The notes under the pieces: generated by a model | What the model was told of the DNA's origin: nothing | Database searches by the model: none | The model's input: only the letters and a program-made list of their open reading frames with translations | NCBI GenBank assembly: GCA_016931225.1 | Contig: JAFGFE010000018.1 | Span: 186,001 to 250,000, forward strand | Origin: Candidatus Zymogenaceae bacterium | Lineage (GTDB): Bacteria > Desulfobacterota > Zymogenia > Zymogenales > Zymogenaceae | Direction: 5' to 3' | Length of the DNA stretch: 64,000 nucleotides | Made by a program: the position numbers and the translations under genes | Shown here: piece after piece, positions 9,423 through 19,123 of the stretch | Numbering within the stretch: the first letter of the stretch is position 1 | How the letters are laid out: each line of letters opens with the position of its first letter

Positions 9423-10724
9423 ATGACACGACAGATAATCACCACGAAAGATTTCGGCGGGCACATCGGGGAGAGGCGGGCCATACGGGGATGGCTCATG
9501 AACACCCGGGGAAGCGGCCAGGTGGCGTTTCTCATCGTCCGGGATGCGGCCGGTATCGTACAGTGCGTCATGGAGAACGACCAGGTGGGGGACGATCTGT
9601 TCGACCGCGCCCGGCATTTGGGCCAGGAGTCGGCGCTGTACATCGCGGGAGTCATCCGAGAGGAGCCGAGGGCGCCGGGGGGGTACGAGCTTCTGGCCGA
9701 CGAGATCGAGGTCATCAGCGAGTCGACGGATTTTCCCATCACCCCCAAGTCCCACGGCGTCGATTTTCTCCTCTCCAACCGGCACCTGTGGCTGCGCTCA
9801 CGGAGGCAGCTCGCGATCATGCGCATCCGCGACGAGGTGATCTGGGCCATACGGTCCTTTTTCAGGGACAACGGCTTTCTCCTCATCGACAGCCCCATCC
9901 TTACAGGCAGCATCGGCGAGAGCGCCGGGACGCTCTTTTCCACCGAGTACTTCGACCTGGGCACCGCCTACCTGGCCCAGACCGGCCAGCTCTACCTGGA
10001 GGCGGCGATCTACGCCTTCGAGAAGGTCTTCTGCTTCGGCCCCACGTTCCGGGCGGAAAAATCCAAGACGCGGCGCCACCTCGCCGAGTTCTGGATGGTC
10101 GAGGGGGAGATGGCCTTCGTGGATTCAAGCGGGAACATGGACCTGCAGGAAGAGCTGGTGAGTTATATCGTGGCCCAGGTGCTTGAAAACCGCTCTGCGG
10201 AATTGTCCTCCCTCAAGCGGGATACCGAGCCGCTTATGCGGGTGAAGCCCCCATTTCACCGCGTCTCATACGACGAGGCGGTTGATCGGCTCAAAGAGTC
10301 CGGAAGCGCCATCGAATGGGGGAAGGACCTGGGGGCGGAGGACGAGGCGATCCTGACGAAACAGTTCGACAGGCCGGTCTTCGTCTATGACTACCCGAAG
10401 GGGGCCAAGGCCTTTTACATGAAGCGCCATCCCGAGCGTGACGATCTCGTCAAGTGCAGCGACCTTCTGGCGCCGGAGGGGTACGGGGAGATCATCGGCG
10501 GCTCCCAGCGGGAGGACGACTATGATGAGCTGCTGGCGCGCATCCGCGAGGAGGGGCTCCCCGAGGAGGCCTACGGCTGGTACCTGGACCTGCGGCGATA
10601 CGGTTCGGTGATTCACTCCGGCTTCGGTCTGGGAATCGAGCGGGCGGTGGCGTGGATCTGTGGCATCGAGCATCTGAGGGAGGCGATACCCTTCCCCCGG
10701 ATGATGGGGCGCATATACCCGTAG
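9423..10724 (+). CDS. asnS: Asparaginyl-tRNA synthetase
   Basis: Class II synthetase that charges tRNA-Asn. From ATG 9423 it is 433 residues, the usual length of the compact archaeal-like type. An OB-fold anticodon-binding domain (RAIRGWLMNTRGSGQVAFLIVRD) precedes the catalytic core with motif 2 (FRAEKSKTRRHLAEFWMVEGE) and motif 3 (GFGLGIERAVAW). The AEFWM signature favours AsnRS over AspRS. The frame is open back to 9282 with further ATGs at 9372, 9384 and 9396, so up to 47 extra residues are possible; they do not look like part of the OB fold. The stop lies one base from the stop of the convergent DJ-1 gene. Confidence 0.93.
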   Translation: MTRQIITTKDFGGHIGERRAIRGWLMNTRGSGQVAFLIVRDAAGIVQCVMENDQVGDDLFDRARHLGQESALYIAGVIREEPRAPGGYELLADEIEVISESTDFPITPKSHGVDFLLSNRHLWLRSRRQLAIMRIRDEVIWAIRSFFRDNGFLLIDSPILTGSIGESAGTLFSTEYFDLGTAYLAQTGQLYLEAAIYAFEKVFCFGPTFRAEKSKTRRHLAEFWMVEGEMAFVDSSGNMDLQEELVSYIVAQVLENRSAELSSLKRDTEPLMRVKPPFHRVSYDEAVDRLKESGSAIEWGKDLGAEDEAILTKQFDRPVFVYDYPKGAKAFYMKRHPERDDLVKCSDLLAPEGYGEIIGGSQREDDYDELLARIREEGLPEEAYGWYLDLRRYGSVIHSGFGLGIERAVAWICGIEHLREAIPFPRMMGRIYP

Positions 10725-10725
10725 A

Positions 10726-11238
10726 TCAGCTATCCAGGAGCTTCAGGGATTCCCAAATGAACGCGGGCAGGTCCGACGGCTGCCTGCTGGTGACCAGGTT
10801 TCCGTCCACGATGACCTCTTTATCCTCGTATCTCGCCCCGGCGTTGATGATGTCCTGGACGATGGATTTATAGCCGGTGACGTGTCTCCCTTCCAGCGTC
10901 TTGGCGGTGATGAGTATCTGGGGGGCGTGGCAGATGGAAAAGACCGGCTTTCCCGCCTCCATGAACGCCCTCACGAAGGCCACAGGCCCTTCGTGGGCCC
11001 GCAGCTTGTCCGGAGAGTAGCCCCCCGGGATCAGGAGGGCGTCGAACTCGTCGGGGGTGACATCACTGAAGGAGACATCGACGGTCACCTTCGTCCACTC
11101 CTTCTTGCCGATGACGTCGTCTTTAGCGACGAGCCCCACCGTCACCACCGTGTGCCCCGCCTCCCTGAAGGCGCTCACCGGCTTTGTGTATTCCACGTCC
11201 TCGAACCAGTCGGTCAGTATCGCCGCTATCTTCGCCAT
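10726..11238 (-). CDS. DJ-1/PfpI family protein
   Basis: A 170-residue cytoplasmic protein of the PfpI/YhbO class, variously described as protease, deglycase or stress protein. It has the nucleophile elbow FSICHAPQIL with Cys103-His104, DALLIPGGYSPDKLR before it, and the family N-terminus IAAILTDWFEDVEY. GAGGAG precedes the ATG. It is convergent with asnS, the two stop codons being separated by one base, so there is no room for a terminator between them. Confidence 0.92.
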   Translation of the reverse strand: MAKIAAILTDWFEDVEYTKPVSAFREAGHTVVTVGLVAKDDVIGKKEWTKVTVDVSFSDVTPDEFDALLIPGGYSPDKLRAHEGPVAFVRAFMEAGKPVFSICHAPQILITAKTLEGRHVTGYKSIVQDIINAGARYEDKEVIVDGNLVTSRQPSDLPAFIWESLKLLDS

Positions 11239-11270
11239 GAAAGCATTCTCCTCAGAAATGAGATGGAGGG

Positions 11271-11307
11271 GAACGGGCCGCAGAGATGCGGCCGTCCTCC
11301 CCCGTTC
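11271..11307. other. Nested hairpins between the DJ-1 and bactofilin-like genes
   Basis: An outer pair GAACGGG / CCCGTTC (11271-11277, 11301-11307) encloses an inner stem GGCCGCA / TGCGGCC (11276-11282, 11287-11293). The two overlap slightly, so alternative folds are possible. It lies about 60 bases beyond the minus-strand gene at 11369, where a terminator would be expected, but has no T tract on either strand. Confidence 0.35.
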
Positions 11308-11368
11308 ATGTTACACCGTGAACGACCGTTCCGCCGCTAAAAAAACGGATGCTCCCCAATCCCCCCCG

Positions 11369-12445
11369 TCAGGCCGGGGAATCTCCCTTCCGCGCGTCGC
11401 CTATGTGAAGAGCGAGGCTCCCCAGGCCCAGGATCCAGACGATGAGTATCGCGATGATGTTGATGATGGGAATAATGACAATCAGAAAGAAGATGATCAA
11501 TCCCACAAGGAGCTTCAACCAGTATGCGGCGTCGGTTTTTTTGAAGAGCGAAAAGACGAGGCCGCCCAGGGCCGCGGAGACGATGATCTCCCCGATGAAG
11601 ATGCCGACGCAGTAGGCGATGCCCACGAGTATCCCCAAGGGGATGCCCACGACGGTTACCAGGAGCACCAGCACCGCCAGCGGCGTCAGGAGGAACACCA
11701 GGACCCCCCAGCCCAGGTTCTGTGAGAATTGGGAGAAGACCCGATCGACCGTGCCCTTTGTGAAATTCGGGAAGAAACCGAAGAGCGCCATACCGACGAT
11801 GAAATAACCGATCAGTCCCGCGAATCCGAAAAACGCGATAACGCCCCAGCCCGGCACCCCGGCCTCCCGTGAAACCTCCGGCATTTCGGTGACGGCGCCG
11901 TTGATGGTGACGTCTTCGGCCCTCTCGAACGTCTTGGCACTGTAGGTGAGGTCGCCCTCGATGACGGTTCCCGCGAGAATTTCACAGGTGCCCGCCTGGA
12001 TGTAGGTGTCTTTCTCGAACGCTCCGGAGAGCCGCACCACGCCGCCGCCGCAGTTGACCTCGTCATTGAAGGTCCCGGAAAGCTCCAGCGTGCCGCCCGC
12101 GGCATGGAGGATCGTGTCAAAGACGCCGGACAGCTCCACGTCGCCCCCCAGGATGTAGGTCTCTCCCGAGACCGGCCCGTCAACAATGACGTCTCCGCCC
12201 ATGGCGTAGAGATCGCCCGTCACCGTGCCGGACAGGGTGATGTTCGATCCCAGAAGATAGAGGGCGCCCTCCACGTCTCCCAGGATGGTGATGTCCCCGG
12301 CGATAACGTAGAGATCCTCGGAGACGGTCTCGCCCGCCTCCAAGAGATAGGCGCTGTCGGCCACATAGCGCTCACCGGCGCACGCCAGGGAGGGTATCAG
12401 CAGTATAAGGGCGGTCGCGAGAACAAAGGTTTTCCTTTTGATCAT
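11369..12445 (-). CDS. Bactofilin-like polymer-forming repeat protein with membrane domain
   Basis: A 358-residue protein with a signal peptide (cleavage near LACAGE), then about 150 residues of short beta repeats of the form G-D-hydrophobic-x-G (ITILGDVEGALYLLGSNITLSGTVTGDLYAMGG), as in bactofilins and other right-handed beta-helices. Residues about 195-350 form four or five membrane spans (GVIAFFGFAGLIGYFIVGMAL, LGWGVLVFLLTPLAVLVLLVTVVG, and others). The beta-helix would lie in the periplasm, anchored by the C-terminal membrane part. GAGGTGAA precedes the ATG. Function unknown; similar proteins are annotated as polymer-forming cytoskeletal proteins. Confidence 0.75.
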   Translation of the reverse strand: MIKRKTFVLATALILLIPSLACAGERYVADSAYLLEAGETVSEDLYVIAGDITILGDVEGALYLLGSNITLSGTVTGDLYAMGGDVIVDGPVSGETYILGGDVELSGVFDTILHAAGGTLELSGTFNDEVNCGGGVVRLSGAFEKDTYIQAGTCEILAGTVIEGDLTYSAKTFERAEDVTINGAVTEMPEVSREAGVPGWGVIAFFGFAGLIGYFIVGMALFGFFPNFTKGTVDRVFSQFSQNLGWGVLVFLLTPLAVLVLLVTVVGIPLGILVGIAYCVGIFIGEIIVSAALGGLVFSLFKKTDAAYWLKLLVGLIIFFLIVIIPIINIIAILIVWILGLGSLALHIGDARKGDSPA

Positions 12446-12522
12446 GCGTTCACCTCATAAAAAATGGTTTTATATGGAATAGTCGTATATCGTCTGTATC
12501 TTATCAACCGGGCTTGTGGGTG

Positions 12523-15500
12523 TCAAGACGGGTCGATTCTCACGCTCTGTCCCGTTCGGATGAAGTGGACGACGCCGAAGACCCGGACTCCGTCGCCCGC
12601 GCCCGCCCGAACCACGGCGTCGGTATAGGCCGATATCTGTTCCCGGTAGCGACTGGCGGCGCGTTCCGCGTCTTCCGGCGCAATGCGGTCGGTCTTGTAA
12701 TCGAGGACGACAATACCCTCATTTGTCCGATAGCACAGGTCGATGCGCCCGGTCAGCAGACAATCGCCGTCGATGGATATCAGGGGTATCTCCCGTCCCA
12801 GGACGGCGCCTTCGGAGATCTCCCAGTAAAGGGGCGAGGCGATGAACGCCCCCACCAATCGGGTCGACTCTGCGCATATGGAGGGATACTCGGGGTCGGC
12901 GTCGTCCAGGGAGGCGGCCGCCCGCCCGACCAGACCTTCCGGGTCGTCGGAACCGTCGAACAGGGCGAGCTCCAGGGCGTCGTGCACCACGATACCCACC
13001 AGACGGGCGCGATCCGACAAATCGGCCGCCGCCTCCCCCTCCTCCGGGGGAACAACGAACAGCTCCTCGTCCGGCTCATGGAGGGATTTTCTCTCCGTCA
13101 CGGAGATGAAGAGCCTTCGCTCCCTCGCGCGACGCATCTCCTCTTTCCGGGCCGCCTCCCGCCGCCTCACCTCGTCAAGAAACGATGTGTCCACGCTCCC
13201 CTCCAGGTACTCTCCGGCCTGGGGGGCGCGGAGCCGGGCCGAGACCTCGCTTTTTATATCATCCGAAAGTTCCGTCAAGTGAATCGAGACGTCTTTTTCC
13301 GATTCGTTCGCGGAACAAAAATCGATGATGTCCTTCATGAAGCCGCTGCTTTTTTTGGGCGAGCCGATCAGGATGAGCCGATCCCTCGCCCGGGTTGCCG
13401 CAACGTAGAGGAGCCTTTTCTCCTCGCTCTCGTATCGATCTTTCGCGCGCTCCTTGATGTGCGTGTCATACGTCATATCCCGGACGCCCGCCGCCCGTAC
13501 GCCGACCCGGATGGAGCCGCCCTCCTCGATGATATACACGCCGTCTTCCGCCTTATATTTGATTTCCCGGCCCAGATTCGGCAGCACGACGACGGGAAAC
13601 TCCAGCCCCTTGGCCTTATGGATGGTCATGATCCTGACGGCGTCCTGCCCCTCGTCGGCCACCGTCTCCTCCCCCTCGTCTTTGTCCGACTCGGCGAGGT
13701 GAGAGAGGGTCTTGATGAAATCGGGAAGGGTGAGCCTCGCCTGGGCCTCCCGCTCCCGGGCGATTCTCTGGATCTTCAGGAGGTTTCCCACCCGCTGGGG
13801 GCCGCCGGGGCCGAAGGCGTGTATCTCCAGCATATCGGTCTGTCGGTAGACCTCCTCGATCAGTCCGGACACGAACCGGTCGCCCCGGATCCTGTTCAGC
13901 TCCCGAAGGATTCGGAAGACCTCTTTCGCGGGCTCCGGCGGGTTACTTGTGAGGTAGTCGAGCAGGTCGTCGGTCTTGAGCTCGTAGATCGTGCGATCGT
14001 CCACGCCGAACACCGGGGACCGCAGAACCGCCACCAGGGCCTTTCGGTCCGTGGGATCCTGGGCCGTCGCCAGGATATGGGCCAGATCGTATATCTCCTG
14101 GCGCTGGTAGTATCCCCGGCCGCCCAGGATATGATAGGGGATGTTTTCCGTCTTGAGGGCCTCCTCGTAGACCGGGGAGGTATTTGCGAGGGACCGGAGC
14201 AGCACGGCGATGTCTCCATATCCGGGGGGACGGGTAATGCCGGTCTTTTTATCCCGGATGAAGGCGCCGTCGTTCTTCAGGACGACGAGCTCCTGGATGC
14301 GCCGGGCGATGAAGGCCGCCTCGAGGCGGCGCACCTCGTCGGTGGTGATCTTATCCGTTCCCGCGTCGGAGTCGACCGCCTCCACCAGGGGGGGCGCCGC
14401 CCCCGGGACGTCGTCGCGATCGGGATTCATCACCTGGTAGTCCACGGAATAGGACTCCTCCCGGTAGCTGATGAAGTCTTCAAAAAAGAGGTTCTGAAAC
14501 CGGACGAGGTGCCGCTGGCTTCGGTAGTTCTTCTCCAGCCGCTCCACTACCCCTCCGGAGTCCTCGATTCTTTTCATCGTCTGATAGAAGAGGCCGATGT
14601 CCGCATCGGTGAAGCCGTAGATGGACTGCTGGGGATCGCCGACGATGAAGAGCCTCCCCGGACCCGGGACTGCGTCCTCGGGCCGCTTCGCCACAGGTGA
14701 CCGCTCCGCCAGAAGGAGGATGAGCTTCGTCTGGATCGGGTCGGTATCCTGGAATTCGTCGACGAGGATGCACTCGAAGAGCCTCTGGTACCGGTTCCTG
14801 ACGGCCATGTTGTCCCGAACCAGGAGGTATGCCTGGAAGAGGAGGTCGAAGTAGGTAAGCGCCCCACGGCGGTTTCGCTCGGCGGCGCGAAAGGCGACGT
14901 AGTCGGACAGGACCTCCACCCCGACGCCGACGAGAGAGTCCTCGTCCATGAGGGCGAGGAATTCGGGGATTTTTTTTATTTCGTCGACGGCGTCGCTTCT
15001 CAGATCCATCGCCCGCTGGAACGTCCCCTCGTCCCGCCATTTCTTCTTGCTCCCGCCCTTTTTTTGTATGGGGGCTTGAGAAAACGCGTCCCATATCTCT
15101 TCGAGGCTCTCGCGCTTCAGGATGTCAGAGAGGAAGCGGCAGTGATTGAGGAGTTTATCCTCGTCGTCGGCATCTTGGAGATAAGCGCCCATCTCCTCGG
15201 CGAGGGAGTGAAGCAAATCGAGGCGCCGCCGCTCCTCGTCTTCCTGGGCGGATTCCCTCCGGTGCTCCCGATATTGCTCCAGCTTGTCCGGCCTCTTCGC
15301 GAGGGTTTCGGCGAAAAGCTTCATCCCCGAGACCCCCAGGTATTTGATGAGCGTCACGACCTGTTCATCGTGCGCCCCCCCTCCCGCGAACACCCGGCCC
15401 GTCCACTCGTTCCAGATCTCGTCGTCCAGGATGCGTCCTTCGGTGTCGTCGGTGACGGTGAAGTTCGGGTCGATGCCCGCCTCCAGAGGGTTTTCCCGGA

Positions 15501-15795
15501 GTATCCGGGAGGCCAGGGCGTGGATGGTACTGATCTGGGCCTGTTCCAGGGAGATCAGGGCGTCGTTCCAGCCCCCGTCCGGGTCGTCCGCCGCTCGCCG
15601 CATGATCTCGCTTCTGAGGCGCTCCTTGATCTCCGCCGCCGCCGCCTCGGTGAAGGTGATAGCGGCGATGCGCTCAAGGGGGATTTTTCGCTCCGTGGCA
15701 AGGGCGATGATCTCCCCGATGAGCCGGGTGGTCTTCCCGGAGCCGGCCCCGGCGATGACGACCCGGTTTTCCCCCTTCGATGCCGTGTCAGTCAT
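12523..15795 (-). CDS. addA: ATP-dependent helicase/nuclease subunit AddA
   Basis: A 1090-residue UvrD-type (SF1A) helicase with a C-terminal RecB-like nuclease domain, the AddA subunit of the AddAB complex that resects double-strand breaks for RecA. Visible motifs are Walker A AGAGSGKTT (15-23), motif Ia AITFTEAAAAEI, Walker B VDEFQDTD (about 346-352), motif III GDPQQSIYGF, motif V TIHKAKGLEF, and the nuclease residues GRIDL (about 1016) and DYKTDR (about 1032). The ATG lies within the last eight bases of addB, so translation is coupled. Length and domain order fit the family. Confidence 0.93.
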   Translation of the reverse strand: MTDTASKGENRVVIAGAGSGKTTRLIGEIIALATERKIPLERIAAITFTEAAAAEIKERLRSEIMRRAADDPDGGWNDALISLEQAQISTIHALASRILRENPLEAGIDPNFTVTDDTEGRILDDEIWNEWTGRVFAGGGAHDEQVVTLIKYLGVSGMKLFAETLAKRPDKLEQYREHRRESAQEDEERRRLDLLHSLAEEMGAYLQDADDEDKLLNHCRFLSDILKRESLEEIWDAFSQAPIQKKGGSKKKWRDEGTFQRAMDLRSDAVDEIKKIPEFLALMDEDSLVGVGVEVLSDYVAFRAAERNRRGALTYFDLLFQAYLLVRDNMAVRNRYQRLFECILVDEFQDTDPIQTKLILLLAERSPVAKRPEDAVPGPGRLFIVGDPQQSIYGFTDADIGLFYQTMKRIEDSGGVVERLEKNYRSQRHLVRFQNLFFEDFISYREESYSVDYQVMNPDRDDVPGAAPPLVEAVDSDAGTDKITTDEVRRLEAAFIARRIQELVVLKNDGAFIRDKKTGITRPPGYGDIAVLLRSLANTSPVYEEALKTENIPYHILGGRGYYQRQEIYDLAHILATAQDPTDRKALVAVLRSPVFGVDDRTIYELKTDDLLDYLTSNPPEPAKEVFRILRELNRIRGDRFVSGLIEEVYRQTDMLEIHAFGPGGPQRVGNLLKIQRIAREREAQARLTLPDFIKTLSHLAESDKDEGEETVADEGQDAVRIMTIHKAKGLEFPVVVLPNLGREIKYKAEDGVYIIEEGGSIRVGVRAAGVRDMTYDTHIKERAKDRYESEEKRLLYVAATRARDRLILIGSPKKSSGFMKDIIDFCSANESEKDVSIHLTELSDDIKSEVSARLRAPQAGEYLEGSVDTSFLDEVRRREAARKEEMRRARERRLFISVTERKSLHEPDEELFVVPPEEGEAAADLSDRARLVGIVVHDALELALFDGSDDPEGLVGRAAASLDDADPEYPSICAESTRLVGAFIASPLYWEISEGAVLGREIPLISIDGDCLLTGRIDLCYRTNEGIVVLDYKTDRIAPEDAERAASRYREQISAYTDAVVRAGAGDGVRVFGVVHFIRTGQSVRIDPS

Positions 15796-18700
15796 CGGTG
15801 TCCTCTTCTTCTTGTGTCACCGTATCGAGGCCGAGGGATGCCAGTGTCTTGTCCTTTCTGATCTGTGCGATGTCTTTCGGCCCCGATCGACAGTGATTTT
15901 TATGTTCACAGAATCGGCATCCCCGCTCCGGCACCACGCCGGCGGGAAAGAAGACGCCGGCGTGCATCATCTCCACGAACCGGTGGGTGTGGGAGATGGC
16001 GGCGTCGATGATGTCCGGGGATGTGCTCAGGTCTATTCGTTCCTCTCTCTCTTTTCCGATCGGTTTCTCCATGTATATGTGGGAGGTCGCAAAAGGATCG
16101 AGGCCGCCCGAAAAGAGGATGTCCCGGGCGGCGACGAGATAGAGGGGAAGCTGGAGCGAAAGCCCCTTTCGTATTCGGGTGGGAAGGCCGATATCCGACG
16201 GCCTTCTGGTCTTGTAGTCGATCACTGCAAACACGCCTGCTTCTTCATCCACATCGACACGGTCGATCTTTCCGGTTATCTCCACCGTTCCCGAGGGCGT
16301 TTCGATAAAAAGCGGAGGCGTTGCCTCCTCGTTGTCTTCGTAGGGCAAAAAGCCGAAGCGCCACTCGAAGAAGCGGGGGACGACCCCCCCGGATGTTCTT
16401 TCCGCCTCATAATTCAGGGCGTCCGAGAGGTTCTCGGCGATGATCTCCCGGCGGGCCCGCTGAACAAGGGCGGGGATCGGCCCCATGTGGTGCGTCAGAT
16501 CGTCGTCGATGATGAGGGAAAGCCGCTCAAAGGCTGTGTGCAGCGAGGCGTCGGTGACGGGAAGGAGGTGTTCCCGCTTCAGGGAAAGGAAGAGCCGGTA
16601 GAGGATCCGGTGGTAGGCGCTCCCGATGTCCGTGCGCTCCATATCCACCGGCAGCTCCGGCTCCTCGATGTCCCCCGTCTCCAGCACGTATTCCATGAAG
16701 AACCGAAACGGACAGAGGGCGAAGGTCTCGAGCCTTCGGGAGCTCAGGCGCCGGCACGCTTCCGTGAGCCCCTCCCGGGGGCCGATGAGGCCGTCGTATA
16801 CGCCGAATGGATTGAAAAGAGATCTTCCGTCCAGGGCCCGGATGCCCCGTGCGAGGCTCGGGGACGTGTGGACCACCGCCCGGGCGGGGGCGACGAGATC
16901 CTTCTGAAAGGCCACGAGGAAGCTGGATGTGCGAAGGTCCTTCTCGGTGTATCGGGCACACGTCGGGTCCAGGGCGGCGTAACGGGGGGCCGACTCCGGA
17001 ACGGCGGCGGCGTCCGTGTGGCCCCCCGCCATGAGTCCTTCCAGCACGATGGAGGGAATGGCCTTTCTCCCCCGGTCGTCGCTCCGCTGGTAGACGAGCG
17101 TAAGCTCCCGCCGGGCGGCGCCCGTCGCCAGGGAAAACAGGAGCAGGTCTTCGGGATAGAGCGACCGGGAGGTGGGGAGCCCCAGTTTCTCCCGTGTCGC
17201 GTCGCCCAGGAGGGGGTCGTCTCCCTTCCTTCGGGGAAAGACCTGTCCGTTCATGCCCATGACGATCAGGACATCGAAAGAGAGCCCCCGGATGCCCAGA
17301 AGATCACTGACGAATACGCCGTCCGTGTCCGGGTCGTCCGGGAGCGTTCTTTCTTCGATACTCCCCGAAAGGAGGGAGACGAAATCGGAGAGCGTCACGC
17401 TTTTTCGTATCGCCGCAACATCCGCCATCTCTCCGATGAGCTCCGTGAGCGCATTGAACGCCCGCCCTTCCTCCGGGTCGCGGCGGATGTGCGTCTGAAG
17501 GAGGGAGGTAAAGGCGTCTGCATATGCTTTCGGGTCGTCGGACGGCTTCAAAGACGAGATGTTACCGGCGAGGCGGTTTATGGTTTCCTTTGTGGCCCGG
17601 GCGAAGCGGGCGGAGAGCCGCTGTATGCGAAGCGATTGGGGGTCTTGTTCGTCGTCTTCCGAGGGAGGGGGGGGATCGTGCGCCGCAGCCCGCTCCCAAG
17701 CGTCTGTAAACGGGGCAAGACCGTGGACGATGCCGGATTCCCTGGCGATGACCTCGGCCAGGTGGCTGTGATCCCGCACCCACTCTTCATCCGAGGGATC
17801 GACCCCCGGCCACGTGAAGAATCCCGATGAGAGGAGCGTGGTCACGTCCATCCGGCCGGGGCGCTCGCATATGAGGCCGAAAAGGGTCCGGCACGCCGCG
17901 ATCATCGGGGAGCGGGACAGGGGAAATCCCCGGTCGAAACAGGCCGGAATCGAGTACCGGCGAAACGCCGCCTCCAGATGATGGAGGGAATCGGTGGTTT
18001 CCAGCGTCACCACGCCGATATGCCGCCAGGGGATGTCGGGATGGTCCTCTGTGATCTCCAGGATGCGTCGGGCCGCGGCCTCCGCCTCCCCGGCGGTCCC
18101 GGACGCGGAGACGATCCGCACGGTCGTGTTCCCATCAGGCATCCGGAAAGGGACCGGCGATGTGCGGGGCGGTTTCTGTGTATCGTCCCGGGTGAGTATC
18201 GTCAGCGGCTCGGTCGAAAGGGTTGTGAACAGCCGGGAGGTGTCCTCGGCATAGGCGAAGGAGGGATCTTCCGGAATCGCCGGAGAAAAGATATGAAGAT
18301 CTCCCCGGGACGAAAGGAGGGATACGATTTCCCTCTGAAGCGGATTGAGATCGTAAAAACCGTAGAGGAGCGTCGGCTGGCGCGCATCGGACGGGACGCC
18401 GCCGGAGAGGATCTCCAACGCGCGGTGGATCCTGTCCTCGGCGTCGTATATGGAAAGCTCCCTTTTTTTGTCCCGGAAGCGGGAGTAAATGTCCAGGACG
18501 ACTTTCTCCACATTGCCTGCGGCTTTTTCCACGTCGGGCCTGACCAGGTGGGACGTCATCCGGGAGAAGAGGGAAATCATGGCGTCGGTATAGCCGTCGA
18601 ACCGGAAGAGGTCCGCAAACCTCCCCTCGGGATCAACACACTCCGCCCCGGCGTCGGAAAGCAAAAGCCGTGTCATCGCTCTGCTCGAGACAGGAGGGAG

Positions 18701-18934
18701 GGCCTCCCCCGCCTCCCGGATGACATCGAAGGCGAAGGTGAGGAATGTGGTGAACCGGACGCCGAGAAACGGCCTTTCCCTCGCCAGGCGAGACATGAGC
18801 CTTTGGGAGAGCGCCCGGGTGGGGGTGATGACGAGGATGCGTCCGAAGGGATCGTCTTCCTTCAGATCAAGGAGCGTCTGAAGAAACTGTCCCTCCAATT
18901 TCGGGTGAAAGGGGCCGAAGGTGACGCGTGTCAT
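15788..18934 (-). CDS. addB: ATP-dependent nuclease subunit AddB
   Basis: A 1048-residue partner of AddA. The C-terminal PD-(D/E)XK nuclease is shown by FAVIDYKTRR followed by LQLPLYLVAA. Four cysteines fit the AddB iron-sulfur cluster: one in LCPFRFFMEY and three in GCRFCEHKNHC (Cys1006, 1009, 1015). Helicase-like segments such as RILVITPTRALSQRL and LIVMGMNGQVFPRRKGDDPLL are present. The N-terminus lacks a Walker A GKT/S sequence, so this subunit probably does not hydrolyse ATP. It overlaps addA by eight bases. The B. subtilis protein is somewhat longer, but the architecture is the same. Confidence 0.88.
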   Translation of the reverse strand: MTRVTFGPFHPKLEGQFLQTLLDLKEDDPFGRILVITPTRALSQRLMSRLARERPFLGVRFTTFLTFAFDVIREAGEALPPVSSRAMTRLLLSDAGAECVDPEGRFADLFRFDGYTDAMISLFSRMTSHLVRPDVEKAAGNVEKVVLDIYSRFRDKKRELSIYDAEDRIHRALEILSGGVPSDARQPTLLYGFYDLNPLQREIVSLLSSRGDLHIFSPAIPEDPSFAYAEDTSRLFTTLSTEPLTILTRDDTQKPPRTSPVPFRMPDGNTTVRIVSASGTAGEAEAAARRILEITEDHPDIPWRHIGVVTLETTDSLHHLEAAFRRYSIPACFDRGFPLSRSPMIAACRTLFGLICERPGRMDVTTLLSSGFFTWPGVDPSDEEWVRDHSHLAEVIARESGIVHGLAPFTDAWERAAAHDPPPPSEDDEQDPQSLRIQRLSARFARATKETINRLAGNISSLKPSDDPKAYADAFTSLLQTHIRRDPEEGRAFNALTELIGEMADVAAIRKSVTLSDFVSLLSGSIEERTLPDDPDTDGVFVSDLLGIRGLSFDVLIVMGMNGQVFPRRKGDDPLLGDATREKLGLPTSRSLYPEDLLLFSLATGAARRELTLVYQRSDDRGRKAIPSIVLEGLMAGGHTDAAAVPESAPRYAALDPTCARYTEKDLRTSSFLVAFQKDLVAPARAVVHTSPSLARGIRALDGRSLFNPFGVYDGLIGPREGLTEACRRLSSRRLETFALCPFRFFMEYVLETGDIEEPELPVDMERTDIGSAYHRILYRLFLSLKREHLLPVTDASLHTAFERLSLIIDDDLTHHMGPIPALVQRARREIIAENLSDALNYEAERTSGGVVPRFFEWRFGFLPYEDNEEATPPLFIETPSGTVEITGKIDRVDVDEEAGVFAVIDYKTRRPSDIGLPTRIRKGLSLQLPLYLVAARDILFSGGLDPFATSHIYMEKPIGKEREERIDLSTSPDIIDAAISHTHRFVEMMHAGVFFPAGVVPERGCRFCEHKNHCRSGPKDIAQIRKDKTLASLGLDTVTQEEEDTDD

Positions 18935-19123
18935 GAATATCCGCTGCTCGTGTGGTGGTCGAAGTCCCCGACCGGCTTCCTTTAAGGATGGATGCGGGGA
19001 AACGCCGCGGATCGGGGTTGAATCATTATACCCGTATTGTGAATGGGAGCATAGAGAAAAGCGAACGTGAACTCATCCTGTGTCTTGATGTCAGGGCGGC
19101 ACATCATCCGTGGGCGGGCTTCG

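Noticed and set aside
12514-14700. Plus-strand open frame of 728 codons opposite addA
   Set aside because: Antisense to a gene with complete helicase motifs; composition is Gly/Asp/Arg-biased as expected for a shadow frame.
15284-17830. Plus-strand open frame of 848 codons opposite addA/addB
   Set aside because: It spans the junction of two verified genes on the other strand and lacks any domain.
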